The notes beneath the pieces were generated by a model. It was not told the origin of the DNA. It saw nothing but the letters and a program-made list of their open reading frames with translations, and searched no databases. A DNA stretch of 64,000 bases from Chaetomium olivaceum (Eukaryota > Ascomycota > Sordariomycetes > Sordariales > Chaetomiaceae), in contig JAYWVB010000032.1 in NCBI GenBank assembly GCA_039881045.1, positions 186,001-250,000 of the forward strand, read 5' to 3'. Each line of letters begins with the position of its first letter. The stretch's first letter is position 1. Shown here piece by piece: positions 1 to 10,851 of the stretch. Position numbers and translations under genes: made by a program.

Positions 1-3000
1 AATGCCGAACACTTATGCTCGGCGCTGGCTCCTGCAATGTGGTCTGACTGCAGTGGCCTGCCCAAAAGATCGTTGCCGCCAGCCGTCAAGAACCCCACAC
101 CCAAAGGTCACACAAGCGCCGATGTCTTCTCTCCGTACGAGGAAGCAAGACCAAAACTTAAGATCCCTAACAATAGAGGCTGCAAGAGAAGGGCCGTAGC
201 ACGAAGATGTAACCGGCTGAGCTCTGTGGAAGCCTCGGTGACCCTCGGCCAACCCCAACCCCCGATGGGACCCCTGAACGTCCTCTGGTTAACGACCATC
301 AAGAAAAACAAAAATCCGCATCGGAAGTCAGCCATGGCCATGCCCTAGCCCGCGAATCCTCTGCACAGCACATCTTGCCCCAAATCAATGTTGACAAGCT
401 CGTAGTTAAGATTGATTTGACGGAAGGTGCCCAGGGTTACGTTCAACCCGGCCTTCCGCGTTGGGACTCACTCACAACTATCTCAGTGCCTGGCGTCCAT
501 GCCTGTATTTTCCTCTTCCTTTCCTTAGCTTTCGATCCGCAGAATTGAGTGGCTTTTGCAGCGCCTCTGTGTATCGCATCCGAATCGCTCGTCTCTCACC
601 ATCGACAAAGGTATCGACAATGCCACGTTCGAAGTACTAGACAACGAAGTTGAAGGTCTTCTTAGGGTTGTTGTGCTTGGTATTCCAGCCCAAGCCACGA
701 ATGACGTTCTAGATCGCAAGATCAGAAACAGCGGCTTGAATGTAGTTGTTAACATCCAAACGGTCATTGAGCCACTGACTGCATTCAGGACACCCTCGGT
801 TCGGGGACGTCTTTGTCGATGTACTTGTCACGGTCGTAACAGGTGAGCATCTCGTGAGCTTCTTACGCCAGGAACTCAGATTCTCCGTCTTGGTGGGTTT
901 CGGGATCAACAGAATCTGACGGGCCTAGCCCGACTGGTTGTTCTGAAATTGGGCAAGCTGCTGTTGCTAGAATTTGACCAACACGGTCAAAGTCGCATGG
1001 GTGGCCGCGATGCTGTTGTCGGCCATGGTCGGTTCTTGTTGAAATGGTCGGGTTCTGTGGCCGTTTCAAGTGCTTAAGTTCGGTCAGGTCGGTCAAGTCT
1101 AGTGAGAAATGTGAGAGACAAGCAAGACGTAGGCGAGGCACAGGGACGCTGCTAATACTACTCAATTCTGCTAGTCGAAAGCTGAGGAAAGGAGGAGAGA
1201 ATACAAGATGCGCGCAAAGCAACAGAAGGCTCATAACCTATAGGAAGCTGTGGGAAACTGGTGGTCTGTTCTGTTCTGTGTTCTGTGTGAGAGAGACAGC
1301 TGTGGGGCGCGAGCGACCCTCTAACATCTGCCTTGCCTGCACCAATACGGGATAGGGGATACTTGCGCCGAAAATGCATCTCCATCGCGAACACGCGGGA
1401 GGCGCCCTAGAGGACTCGGTAGGCGTGAACGGAGTAGAATAGGCAACGCCTTCAGCTCCCTTCGCCGGCGCCGTTTGTCGTCGTTACAGAGGCGGCAACG
1501 GTCCGCGAACGCGAACAGGATCTCGTCGGGTCTGCTCAGTCATCATTTACAGTCGTGTACCATCCGAGATTTTGCTTCTGCCCCGTCCTGTTCAACAAAA
1601 TAAATAAAACGTTCAAATCTGGAAAGCGGTCAGCCAATATTGTCAAAATAATTTTTCGAATCCCCCAAAGGTGAAGAATTTCATTGGTCGCTCCGCCTTG
1701 GTTTCTGCCGAAGCTGGAGCCATGTTCTTCCTTGCTTTCCCAAACAAGGGGACTCCTGCTAAATGCCAGCGCCCGTTTGTGTCCGCCTTCTTGTCTTGGC
1801 AGCCCAGCACCAAGAACGATTTCTCTTCGTTTCGTCGTATAGGTAAGGTAGTTATTTCTTTCTGACTGACCCTTTTCCTGTGTGGAAATCGATGAACAAC
1901 TCACCGGGCCTAAACTCGCTGGCTGGCCTCGTCCCAAGTACACCAGACCAGGTCCGAGGTACCTCATGTGTTTGATAATACAACCTTGTTTATTTTACTT
2001 CGTAGTATGTTTTTGTGGAACGATATTCCTAAATCTAACTGCTATCAGGAATACTTCACTCCTATGTTCCTAACACTACCTATCCATACCTACCTAGTGA
2101 TACAAACCAGGAGTGGCTGGTTACATCACTGTTACTTCGACCCTTCGAAGTCTTTTTCGCTCGGCACCCATCCACAGCGGCGGACGGCCATATCCAGACT
2201 GCCGGAACCGTCCATCCATTGCTCCAGAAACGTCGAGAGCGCTTCACGTTCCTCTGCACATGCGGCACAGCGAAGCTAGCCAGTCACGGTTGCATTTATC
2301 CGCCCTAGCGCCCGTGATAATATCCTCGCATTTATTGCTCTTCTTACCCCAGATCGGGTAAAAACAGCCCCAGATCCACCGTCCCGGCGCAATCTCCGTA
2401 GCAGGGAATCCAGTGCCGCGCCGGCGGAGACACCATTGGAGCGCAAACTCTAATCAAATGATCAGGACCGTTTCTTGGGCAATCAGGGGCGATGCATTAC
2501 CGGCGAGTTCTGGCTAGTCACTCTTGTCACCAGCCGAGACCTCCCCCAACCCGTGTCTAGGCAAGTTTCTTTCCTTCTCCAGCCAATGGCGCTGGAACGG
2601 ACGGGCAGGGGGTGTGGCAGGTTCTTACTCATACGTCAGTCAAGTAGTTTTGGGCCTTTGGCCAACTTCACTTCATCCCTCAGCAAAACAGCCTAACCCG
2701 GGACCTCCATTTCCGACCCCAAGCGCGCTGACCGGTTCTTGTGTCGAACCTGGCACGAGGGATTATCAGTATGTCTCCTGCGTACCCTCCCCAATCCTAT
2801 TGCACCGGCATGTGGCAGCGGGGCTTTGCGGGTGCCTGTTTGGACGTAATTGTCGATCACCTGTGGGGCCCTCGTGGATCATTGCTATTGGAATGCGGAG
2901 GAGCGGTCGTCGGAAAAGAACGCGGTCCTTTATACGTTTCGGGTTTGCCCCTCTCCTGGATCAGGAACACCAACCCCTTTCCCCTTCTAAAGCCCTTCAC

Positions 3001-3101
3001 GCTGGCGACCACGGCTTAGCTGCCATGGAAACCCAGTCTGTGGACTTACATACGACGTTAAATATCGCTTGCCCCTAGCCACGGATTTCTGGTGGCTAAC
3101 C
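1..3101. other. Gene-poor left flank
   Basis: No convincing intact gene is seen here. The open frames are short, overlap on both strands and lack recognisable domains. A weak, frameshifted coding relic on the minus strand at about 0.52-1.1 kb is listed separately. The last few hundred bases would contain the promoter of the protease gene starting at 3102. Confidence 0.5.
525..1095 (-). pseudogene. Possible decayed coding relic, identity unknown
   Basis: Moving between the three minus-strand frames gives a fairly continuous protein-like reading. It starts near 1025 with a Gln-rich segment (QQQLAQFQNN), passes through CYDRDKYIDKDVPEP near 820 and LNDRLDVNNYIQAAVSDL near 740, and ends with RAIRMRYTEALQKP near 560. 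It needs several frameshifts and at least one stop to be bridged. The Gln-rich beginning loosely recalls retroelement gag proteins, but there is no diagnostic motif, LTR or reverse transcriptase. It could equally be chance, or a fungal gene with assembly errors. Confidence 0.2.
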
Positions 3102-4879
3102 ATGGTGGGCAACGCCGTTTTATGGTTCCTAGTCCTTGTTGCAGCATGCCAGGGTTCTATACTCCCAAGGTTGCCGCCAGCCGCCGATGAACGCAAAGGT
3201 CATCCAGACAATGGAGTAGGGGGCGCTGCTGGGCCGTGGCGGAAACCGGGCTATGTTCGTATGCCTGTGTCGAGGCAAAAGTTTAACGGGACAGGAACAG
3301 AGCCGGGCCGAAAGCACACACCGCCGCCGCGGCCGCCGCCAGCATCGGGGCAGCCGCAACACGACCCGCCTCATCCGCATACGCCAGCGGAACAGCAAAG
3401 AGATTCTATTCGGCCAACAACAGCAACCAAGCTATCGCCGATCAAGCGAGACTCTTTAGTATTGGAAGCTCAGCCACTTGCGCCCCGCCAGGGCACGAAC
3501 AGTAGACGGTGGGGATGGTCAAGCTTAGAGGAGCTAGGGGGAATCGCTTACATTATTCAGCGTGGGCAATCCCTTCGACCCCTATGTTGTTGGTATAAAC
3601 TAACACAGGCAGTGGAAATCGGGACCCCACCCCAAAAGATCAAGGTGTTCATCGACACAGGCTCCTACGAGCTTTGGGTGAATCCGAGATGCGATACCTC
3701 AGCCTCTGAATCAATTTGTCAAAATCACGGCAACTACTACCCAGACGAGTCCTCATCCTCCACATATGTAGGCGGGAAATTCGCCGTCACATACGGTACG
3801 GGAGCTGTCAGGGGGAGCTACTGGTCCGACACAATGAGCGTAGCGAGTAAGAATCCCTGTGGACCCCGTTCTAGTCCAGGGCCTGACAACGAGCAGTGCT
3901 TGAAATTCCCCAGGTCCAGTTTGCCGTGGCCGACGACAGCAACTACACATTCTCAGGGATTCTGGGGCTTGGATATTCTTACCCGTATTCCATCAACTAC
4001 CCCAGCGTCCTGACCCTGATGGTTGCGCAGGAGATGATCATGGCCCCCATTTTTGGCTTGGGGTTGGGGGGTGACCAGGATAACTTTAGTACGGGGGTTC
4101 TACCTAGCGTATGTGGTGACTTAACTAACTCTGACTTGATAGGTGAGATCATATTCGGTGGCGTGAACAGGTGGAAGTTTGCCGGGCCACTTGAAGCGGT
4201 TCACATCTGGCCGCCCATCTCACAACAAGACCCGAGATGGATCCAGTAAGCCGACCACGTTTTCCCACGACACCTCGGTGTCTAACGTGTCCCAGATATT
4301 GGGTCAACGTGACCTCAGTCGGCATGACCAAGCCGGGCGAGCGTGCCGTGATCTACACCAATCGCGATACCTTCACCATGCCGACGCTACTCGACACAGG
4401 ATCAACCCTCTCGTACATCCGCGAGGACCTCGTCGCCCAGATCGGCCAGCAGTTTGACGCCACTATCGACAGCGGAGGCAACTACATTGTTGACTGCTCC
4501 TGGCGCGACGAGCCGGGAACGGTGGACTTTGGGTTTAACAGGGGTAAGATGGTCATCAATGTGCGCTACAAAGACTTCATCTATCAGCAGTATCCGGGGC
4601 ATTGCATGCTCGGCGTTCAGCCTGCGGATGTAGGTTCAATGCATTATGTTTTGGGGGACACGTTTATTCGGGGGGCTTATTGTGAGTTTTCCCGTCATAG
4701 GTTGCGTCGAGCTCGCGGTGGATGAATGCATTATCGAAGGGGCTGCCTAACCCATAGCAGTGGTTTTTGACCAACAGTCCGATATCGTTTGGATGAACCA
4801 ATATTACAACTGCGGCGACGGAGTGGTCACGGTCGGGGAGACCAAAGGGGATACCGGGTCCATTATCGGCGCATGTTAG
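3102..4879 (+). CDS. Secreted pepsin-like aspartic protease (A1 family)
   Basis: This encodes a pepsin-family endopeptidase that probably enters the secretory pathway. The start at 3102 gives a hydrophobic signal peptide (MVGNAVLWFLVLVAACQG). A long Pro-rich propeptide region follows. The bilobed catalytic core has a first active-site loop FIDTGS near 3650 and a second LLDTGSTLSYI near 4390, so both catalytic aspartates are present. Reading through needs introns at 3847-3896, 4089-4142, 4246-4295 and about 4682-4757; each has a GT donor and AG acceptor and restores the frame. The last exon ends at the TAG at 4877-4879. The segment at 3540-3610, just before VEIGTPPQ, reads poorly and may hide another short intron or an indel. 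The nearest relatives are yapsin/OPSB-type fungal proteases; no GPI signal is evident. Confidence 0.8.
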
Positions 4880-5040
4880 TGGTTTGTGTATAAGGTTTGC
4901 CTTGGTTGGCGAGGCGACATGCAGGAGGTTACGGTGTTCATATTCAAGACAAAGGATGGGGTAGATGATACCAGATTATACAATCTCACGAACAACGACC
5001 CATCCCGACACACTTGACATGACAGCACAGCATAACCCCG

Positions 5041-5928
5041 TTACAGCCCAGTACCCCTAATATCCTCCCCGACCGGTCCCTCTCTCGTCCAAATATTCAT
5101 GCCAACCTTGCCCCCAGTCACAACTGGCAGCCCGGCATGCAACGTCCTCTCATCACCACGCCAAACAGACAACTCATTGCCCCGCCCATTCTCCTCCAAA
5201 TTCGCCCAAAAGACCGCATTGCCTTCGACTGGCCGAAACGTCAGCCCGTTCTCCCACGGCTCGTCACAATCCACAATCCCCTCCGCACACCACCTCTCAT
5301 CCGCCGGGGAATCCAACCGCGGGAAGTTCGTGCCTCCACCAGTCGTCCCCGGCTCGACCTGCACATACACAAAAAAGGAGCTAACACGGTTCCCGCCAAC
5401 TTCAACGGCGGCATGCGGGCCTTGGGGCGGGAACCAGTCCGTGTGGAAGTGGAAGTGCTCCGTCGGGCCGTACTTCACAAGTTGCAACGGCTCGAGGTGG
5501 GTGCGTGGCACATCAAAACCCTGGAAGTCGAGCGCGCGAGACTCGATACAGGCGACTACGGGGTCAGACGGGGGGACGGTGGTAGACTGGGATGTGCGTA
5601 GAGAGGGTGTTGGCCGAGTTGGCGGTGGTGCCGCTGCGGGTGAAGGTGGTTTCGCTGGGAGGGTTGTTAATGGCAGGACGGTAAAGGGTAAGAGGTAGGA
5701 GAGGGGGACAAACCCGAGCTTCAGCAGGTGATCTCGCTCCGAGGGGGTGATGAAGTTTTGGAGGTAGATGACGAGTGGTGACTTGGAAACGATGAGGGGC
5801 TTATATGGCGGATGTTCGCAGACGTAGTTGTTGCCAACCAGAGGAGCCTGTTGCTGATTGTTCGGCTCCGCTGCGCTCAAGACCGCTAAAGCGCCAAGCG
5901 CCGTGTGCAACAACCGTATTGAAGGCAT
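5041..5928 (-). CDS. Prolyl 4-hydroxylase-like 2OG-Fe(II) dioxygenase, secretory
   Basis: This is an iron/2-oxoglutarate dioxygenase of the P4H alpha-subunit family. The start at 5928 (MPSIRLLHTALGALAVLSAA) supplies a signal peptide. The iron ligands are visible as HFHTDWF (HxD) and the distal His in RTLHAGLPV, followed by KVGMNIWTRE, whose Lys would hold 2-oxoglutarate. The plain open frame runs through an intron-like stretch. Splicing 5655-5713 (GTTTGT donor, ATTAAC branch, CCCAG acceptor) yields the family-typical ETTFTRSGTTA, and a one-base shift near 5595 then returns to TSQSTTVPPSDPVV. The family hydroxylates peptidyl proline or related substrates in the ER. It lies about 21 kb from the NRPS and its secretion signal makes a role on free amino acids unlikely. 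Confidence 0.75.
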   Translation of the reverse strand: MPSIRLLHTALGALAVLSAAEPNNQQQAPLVGNNYVCEHPPYKPLIVSKSPLVIYLQNFITPSERDHLLKLGFVPLSYLLPFTVLPLTTLPAKPPSPAAAPPPTRPTPSLRTSQSTTVPPSDPVVACIESRALDFQGFDVPRTHLEPLQLVKYGPTEHFHFHTDWFPPQGPHAAVEVGGNRVSSFFVYVQVEPGTTGGGTNFPRLDSPADERWCAEGIVDCDEPWENGLTFRPVEGNAVFWANLEENGRGNELSVWRGDERTLHAGLPVVTGGKVGMNIWTREGPVGEDIRGTGL

Positions 5929-6301
5929 CTTGTGATGAGTGACAAGTTTTGTGAGGAGAGACCCCACAGCTACTGGTTCCCGATACTTGCACAGTATTTT
6001 AACTATTCTTACATCTTTGCCGACTATCCGGAAGCTCGAGCCATGATGACAAGCGGTTCTGGTGATGAAACAAACGTGCTGCGCTGTCCGTGGCAAGAAT
6101 CCAGGGGGTTTGGCTGTTGCAACGCCAAGATCTGCGCCCCTGATTGCCACCCTGCATTGGAGCTGAGTCTCTCCGGTCTTTCTCTAACGGTCTGACCTCA
6201 CTCATGCCTCAAATATGATGGAATGAATCCCCTCTTTGGTGGTCCTAATTCACCTGCGTTGATAGTTTTGCCTACCTCTTGTCACAGCTCACTTCGACGA
6301 C
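5929..6301. promoter_or_regulatory. Divergent intergenic promoter region
   Basis: This 373-bp gap separates the starts of the minus-strand hydroxylase and the plus-strand PDI-like gene, so it should hold both promoters. I see no distinctive motif. Both neighbours are secretory-pathway proteins, which would allow shared control, but that is inference. Confidence 0.4.
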
Positions 6302-7559
6302 ATGAAGTTCAAATTGAACTCCAGAGCACCTCTTCTCCTCGCCTCAAACTCTATCGCCTGGAGCCACGTTTCTGGGTCAGAATTGGCGAAGCGAATTGCC
6401 AATGGACAAACCTTAATTGCATGTAGGTATCGCTCTAACGTAAATACTCCAGAACTCTAGGTGCTGACCAGTCGTAGATGTTTTCGTAAGTCATTTCGTA
6501 CTCCACCGGGAGCTGTGAAACCTGGGTTAGCTAACGTACCTAACTCCTCCCCAGCCAGATGAGTAGGCAACTCCAGTCTTCCACTCGTGTCATCAATCAA
6601 CTCACCGTCAGTAGGAAGGGCAGCCGGGCCCTAGAGAAAGAATGGATGACAATTCAAGACACAAAAGGAGCCGATATTGACATTGTCAGTGTCGACTGTT
6701 CAGCTGAGGCCGAGCTCTGTGGTCGAGACCGAGTCTCCTCATTTCCCGCTATCCGCCTCCGTCAGACCGATGGAGCGGAGTTTCGGTACCGTGGCGCTCG
6801 AAAGGCAGCATCTATTCAAGGATTCCTCCAAAGAATGAGTCGTCCCGCGGTATCATATCTCACGGATGAGAATCGCACCGCCTTTTCGTCCGTCGACGAC
6901 TTCGTCTTCATTGGTAGTTTCATTTCTAACGACAGTGCCCATCGAAGGCAGTTTGAGGCCGTTGCTGAAAGATATCGTGACCGGTACTCCTTCGGGCTAT
7001 CAGAGCCGAGTGGAGGATCAGTAATCCTTTTTAACAACAACCTCGACGGAGGGCAAGGCTCAACCGCATTATGGGCCAGCGGCTCCAGATATATCGAGTC
7101 CTACGTTAAGGGGCAACCAAGATCTCTAATACCAGAGATGACGAGGCGGAATGAGTTATCCTTCTACACTGTGAGTATTGTGAATAAGGCTCCCAACTCG
7201 ATATACTGACCAGGATACGGTAGACTCGGAAGAGCATTGTCCACTACTTCGTGCGCAACGAAAAGGAGAGAGAAAAGTATGTTGCAGAAATGCGGCCTCT
7301 TGCAGACAGATACAAGGAGTATCTACACTTCGTTACCATTGACGCAGACGAGTATGCCGATGCGGCTGAAATGCTGGACATAGAGCGCGGATCTGGGGGG
7401 TTATCGTTACAGAATCCCAATACTGGCGACATCTTCCCTTACAGAGGGGAGCTGGAGATAAACGCCGAAGTTGTTGCAACGTTTCTCAAGGGAATCGTCG
7501 ACGGAACGGTAACGGGTCTGCCACCTGGGGCTACGCCTTCGGGACGTGATGAGTTGTAG
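6302..7559 (+). CDS. PDI/thioredoxin-like ER protein with degenerate active site
   Basis: The protein resembles the fungal protein disulfide isomerase family. It has an N-terminal hydrophobic leader (MKFKLNSRAPLLLASNSIAW), a thioredoxin-fold stretch with IDIVSVDCSAEAELC and the cis-proline motif SFPAIRL near 6750, further thioredoxin-like b/b' regions, and the C-terminus GRDEL, which resembles an HDEL/KDEL retrieval signal. No CxxC is visible before ALEKEW (the reading there is SRKGSRALEKEW), so oxidoreductase activity looks lost and a chaperone-like role is possible. The intron at 7171-7223 is clear. The 5' end is less certain: introns at 6423-6477 and 6486-6558 would leave an 8-base microexon (6478-6485). 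An indel or unseen intron before 6610 could have removed the catalytic motif artificially. Confidence 0.65.
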
Positions 7560-7719
7560 GGGTGACTCGGGCCGTGTATGTATATACCCACTTCAATAGG
7601 AACACCACACTTGCAACGGTGTACGAAATTAGGTACTCAAGGAAAGACTTCTGCCAGCTCTCGACATTATCCTACAGCCCAACAAAGCCCCATTTCCATC
7701 CCCGACCCCGACCCCAACC

Positions 7720-8601
7720 TCAACCTCTCGCCGCACTCACGGCCGGCATCCTTCCCCTTCCACCCTTGCCCTCCCCAACCGTAACCACCCCCTCAGCCCA
7801 ATCAACACACCACCTCGCCAACCTCCCCCTCTTCACACTCGCCGTCCACTCACCGCCCACCACACCAGCATACACCCCCCCAACCTCGCGATCCACCCGC
7901 CACCCGATATCATCACTCCCCCCCGCCAGCCCAGGCACCCTCATCAGCACCCAATCCACCCCCTCCAACGACCCGCCCGCCTCCGCCTCCGCCTCCTTCT
8001 CAAAAACCCCCGCAATCCCCACCATCGACTGATACGCCCTCGGCATCAGCGCCCTCACCGCGCCCCTCAGCCCGGCGCGCGTCCAGTTGGACTCGTCGTC
8101 GGCCGTGACATGGGACAGCGTGCACAGGGCCAGGATGCGGCGCACGCCGTGCTCGTGTGCCGCGGGCAGGATGTGCTCGGCGTACTGGGTCGGGTAGGGC
8201 AGGGGCGGGGCGAAGGGGTTGGCGAGGGAGGCCGGGGTGGGGCCGAGGAGGGAGATGATGGTGGTGGGGGTTTGGGAGGCGATGGTTTGCGCGAGGAGGG
8301 GGGATTCGATAGCGCCGGTGGCTATCTGGAATGGGGAGGAGGGGGTTAGTGGGTTGGTTGGTTGGTTGGTTGGTTGGTTAAGGGGGGGAGGGAATGGGAA
8401 AGGGGGAAAAAGCCGGGGGCGGAGAGTGAACAAGGCAGTTCAGCTCACCTCAAGGAGCGGGTTCGATTTGAGCTCGCCGGGTATTTTCTCTGGGCTGCGG
8501 ACATAGGCGATAGTGCGGTGGTTGCGGTGTAGTAGCTCACGGACAACGCAAATGCCCAAGGGGCCTGTTGCACCGAGGACGAGGACGGTGTCTGTTGCCA
8601 T
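7720..8601 (-). CDS. NmrA-like / atypical SDR NAD(P)-binding protein
   Basis: The protein starts at 8601 with MATDTVLVLGATGPLG, a classic Rossmann nucleotide-binding glycine motif (GxxGxxG) at the very N-terminus. The downstream sequence (HGVRRILALCTLSH; MVGIAGVFEKEAE; LEGVDWVLMRVPGLAGG) matches the layout of NmrA/HSCARG-type atypical short-chain dehydrogenases, which lack the usual YxxxK catalytic pair and often act as redox sensors or NAD(P)-dependent reductases. One intron at 8326-8448 splices NPLLE to IATGAIES in phase 0 and contains a GGTT tetranucleotide repeat. The predicted protein is about 250 residues. Its substrate cannot be told. The frame is uninterrupted apart from the intron. 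Confidence 0.75.
8346..8380. repeat. (GGTT)n microsatellite in an intron
   Basis: About six or seven copies of GGTT stand in tandem on the plus strand, entirely inside the predicted intron of the NmrA-like gene. A G-rich tract follows. It is likely variable in length between strains. Confidence 0.85.
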
Positions 8602-9000
8602 GATGAGTTTGTGTTTCGTGTTTCCGTTGGTTAGAACCGGGTTTGATAGTCTGAAGTGTGTAGCGGTGGGGAAAGACAATATCGTGTTATATAGAGACTT
8701 TTTCATATTTTCATATGTTTGTCAGAGCCGGGGTAATCCCACCCGAGACAACAACACAAAGTCTCCGATGACGCAGAACCTAGGTACCTACAATTGCTTT
8801 GCTAGCTGACGAAACCCTTATCAAGCCACTCTCACATCATCAAATCACTAAAACCGGCCCTAACGTCCATTGGGCTTTGGAATCATTTTGCCGCAAACGG
8901 TCAACAAGCGATGTAGTAGAGGAGAAGAGGTAGCGCGAGCCGCCACGGGATGTCGTTAATCATTATATTCGTAACTACCTAGAGAGGTATCATGCCTTCA

Positions 9001-10851
9001 TCACTTTTCATACGAGATTAATGCTCCATTGCCCACAGACAGAACCACCCAAATCGACAAAACATTACTAAAAGTATATAAAGAGCCGACATTCGTGGCC
9101 AAATATGTGGCGGCACCATCCCGGAAATCATCCTTGAGGTACCCATTCCTGTTGGCAAAGAAGTTGATGAGCTTGCGGTCCTTGCCGGTCCATTGCGGCC
9201 AGTCCTCGGCAATCGTGCTCTGCTGCTAGTGCCACCGGCCGCGTTGTTGGGGTCCTGGTTGTAGACAAAGTTGGCATAGTAGCTCTGGATGCTCTTACTG
9301 GCGTAGTTGGGCAGGGTACCGTAAAAGACCTGCAGGATATCGCTGCCGTGAAAAGTGCCCATTATCGGAGTGCCTTGGTTGTAGCTGGCGATGTACGACC
9401 ATGCCGGGACATCCGGATTGACTATGGTGGCTTGCTCGAGGAAAATGCGGCGCGTCAGGGTAAACACGACATCGCCGAGTAGGGCGGCGAGCCTCTTGAA
9501 GCCTGGGTAGATCTCGTTAAGAATGCCGCTGCCGAAAGGCGATCCCTCCCAGACCCACGGGGAGTATGCGTCGACGAGACCCTCAATCTGCTGCTTGGTG
9601 GCGCGGTGGAAGTAGAGATCGCTGAGGTAGCTGACGAGCCTGGAGCTGGTCGTGATGTTGGGCTGAAACAAGGCGAAGAGCGTGCCTTCGTCCTCTTGGT
9701 CGCCAATGATCATCGGGACGGCAGCGTACTTGCCCTCCCGTACGAGGACATCGGGACTCTTGGTGAGAGCCTTGCCGTCAGGTCGGGGAAGGTATGAGAG
9801 GGCGACCGAGTTGTACGACAGAATGGCTGGGACGGAATTTGCAGCGGCAAGGAACTTGTCATAAGGCGCCTCGCGAAGGCAAGCCAAAGTGTCATCGGCT
9901 CCGGCACATCCGGCCTTCTCGACGACCTGGTCATAAATAGCTTGACCCTTGGGGCAATCGACCGGGTCAGACGGGACGATGCTTCCGGAGTTCATGATGG
10001 CGCCGTGGAATAGAGGTTTGCCCTTGTACGTGTTGTCGCCGTCATAGAGGGCCATCTGGTTAAAAACGGAGATGGCGCCGGCCGACTCGCCCCAGATGGT
10101 CACCTTGTCCGGGTCGCCGCCGAAAGCAGCAATGTTGTCGGCAACCCACTCCAAGCCCATGCGTTGGTCAAGGTGGCCGAGGTTGGCGGAACCATCGGCG
10201 AGAACCTCCTTCCCTGGCATGAAGCCGAAACCGGCAACACGGTAGTTGATGGCCACAAAGACGTAGGGCTTGCCCATGTTCATGGCATTCGTCACGAGCG
10301 GGCCACCATCATACATGGAGCTCCAGCCGAGCTAACAACTTGTTCAGTCCCTGGGATGGAACGCCGGATGTGATAGAACTCACCTCAAAGCCGCCTCCAA
10401 AGATCCAAAACAAGACGGGCAACTTGTCACCTGCTTTGGTACCTTTCGGCCGGAAGACATTGACCGTCAGGCAGTCTTCGCTGATTTTGAGTGCCTTCTG
10501 GAAGAAGGGCAGGTTCGTGAGGGTGCCTATAACCTTGGACAAAAACTCGTTTGAGTCTGAGTCGGCCAAGAATTGCGGACAAGCTGGGGCGATCCCACTG
10601 GCATCAAAGACACCTAGAGACGAGTCATGCCTAACGGGGGGCTTGAGTCTTAGCGGGCCAACCGGCGGTTTGGCAAATGGGATGCCGTTGAAGGCCTCGG
10701 TGGATAAACGGTTCGCGCCAACGATAGAACCCGCCGAAATGGTGACTGTCGGGGCGGCCCTCTTCTCAATGACGTTGGTGGGCGGCTCCGGAGGTGCCGC
10801 AACAGCCTGGCCGAGAAGGGCGGCGGTGACCAAGGTGACGATGCCCTTCAT
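9001..10851 (-). CDS. Secreted type-B carboxylesterase/lipase, frameshifted near the C-terminus
   Basis: This is an alpha/beta-hydrolase of the cholinesterase/Candida rugosa lipase family, hydrolysing carboxylic esters outside the cell. A signal peptide (MKGIVTLVTAALLGQAVAA) begins at 10851. The oxyanion-hole motif FGGGFE, nucleophile elbow WGESAGA near 10085, acidic DQEDEGTLFA near 9690 and FHGSDI carrying the catalytic His near 9345 are all present. An intron at 10332-10383 joins FGGGFE to LGWSSMYDGG. Near 9225 the frame breaks. A one-base shift recovers the expected tail (AEDWPQWTGKDRKLINFF) and moves the stop to 9001-9003. The corrected protein is about 600 residues and ends in a hydrophobic stretch (VLSIWVVLSVGNGALIS), possibly a GPI-attachment signal. 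Confidence 0.85.

Noticed and set aside
5041..5928. Prolyl-4-hydroxylase-like gene as the cluster's proline hydroxylase
   Set aside because: It carries a signal peptide, belongs to the peptidyl P4H family, and is separated from the NRPS by about 21 kb of housekeeping genes.
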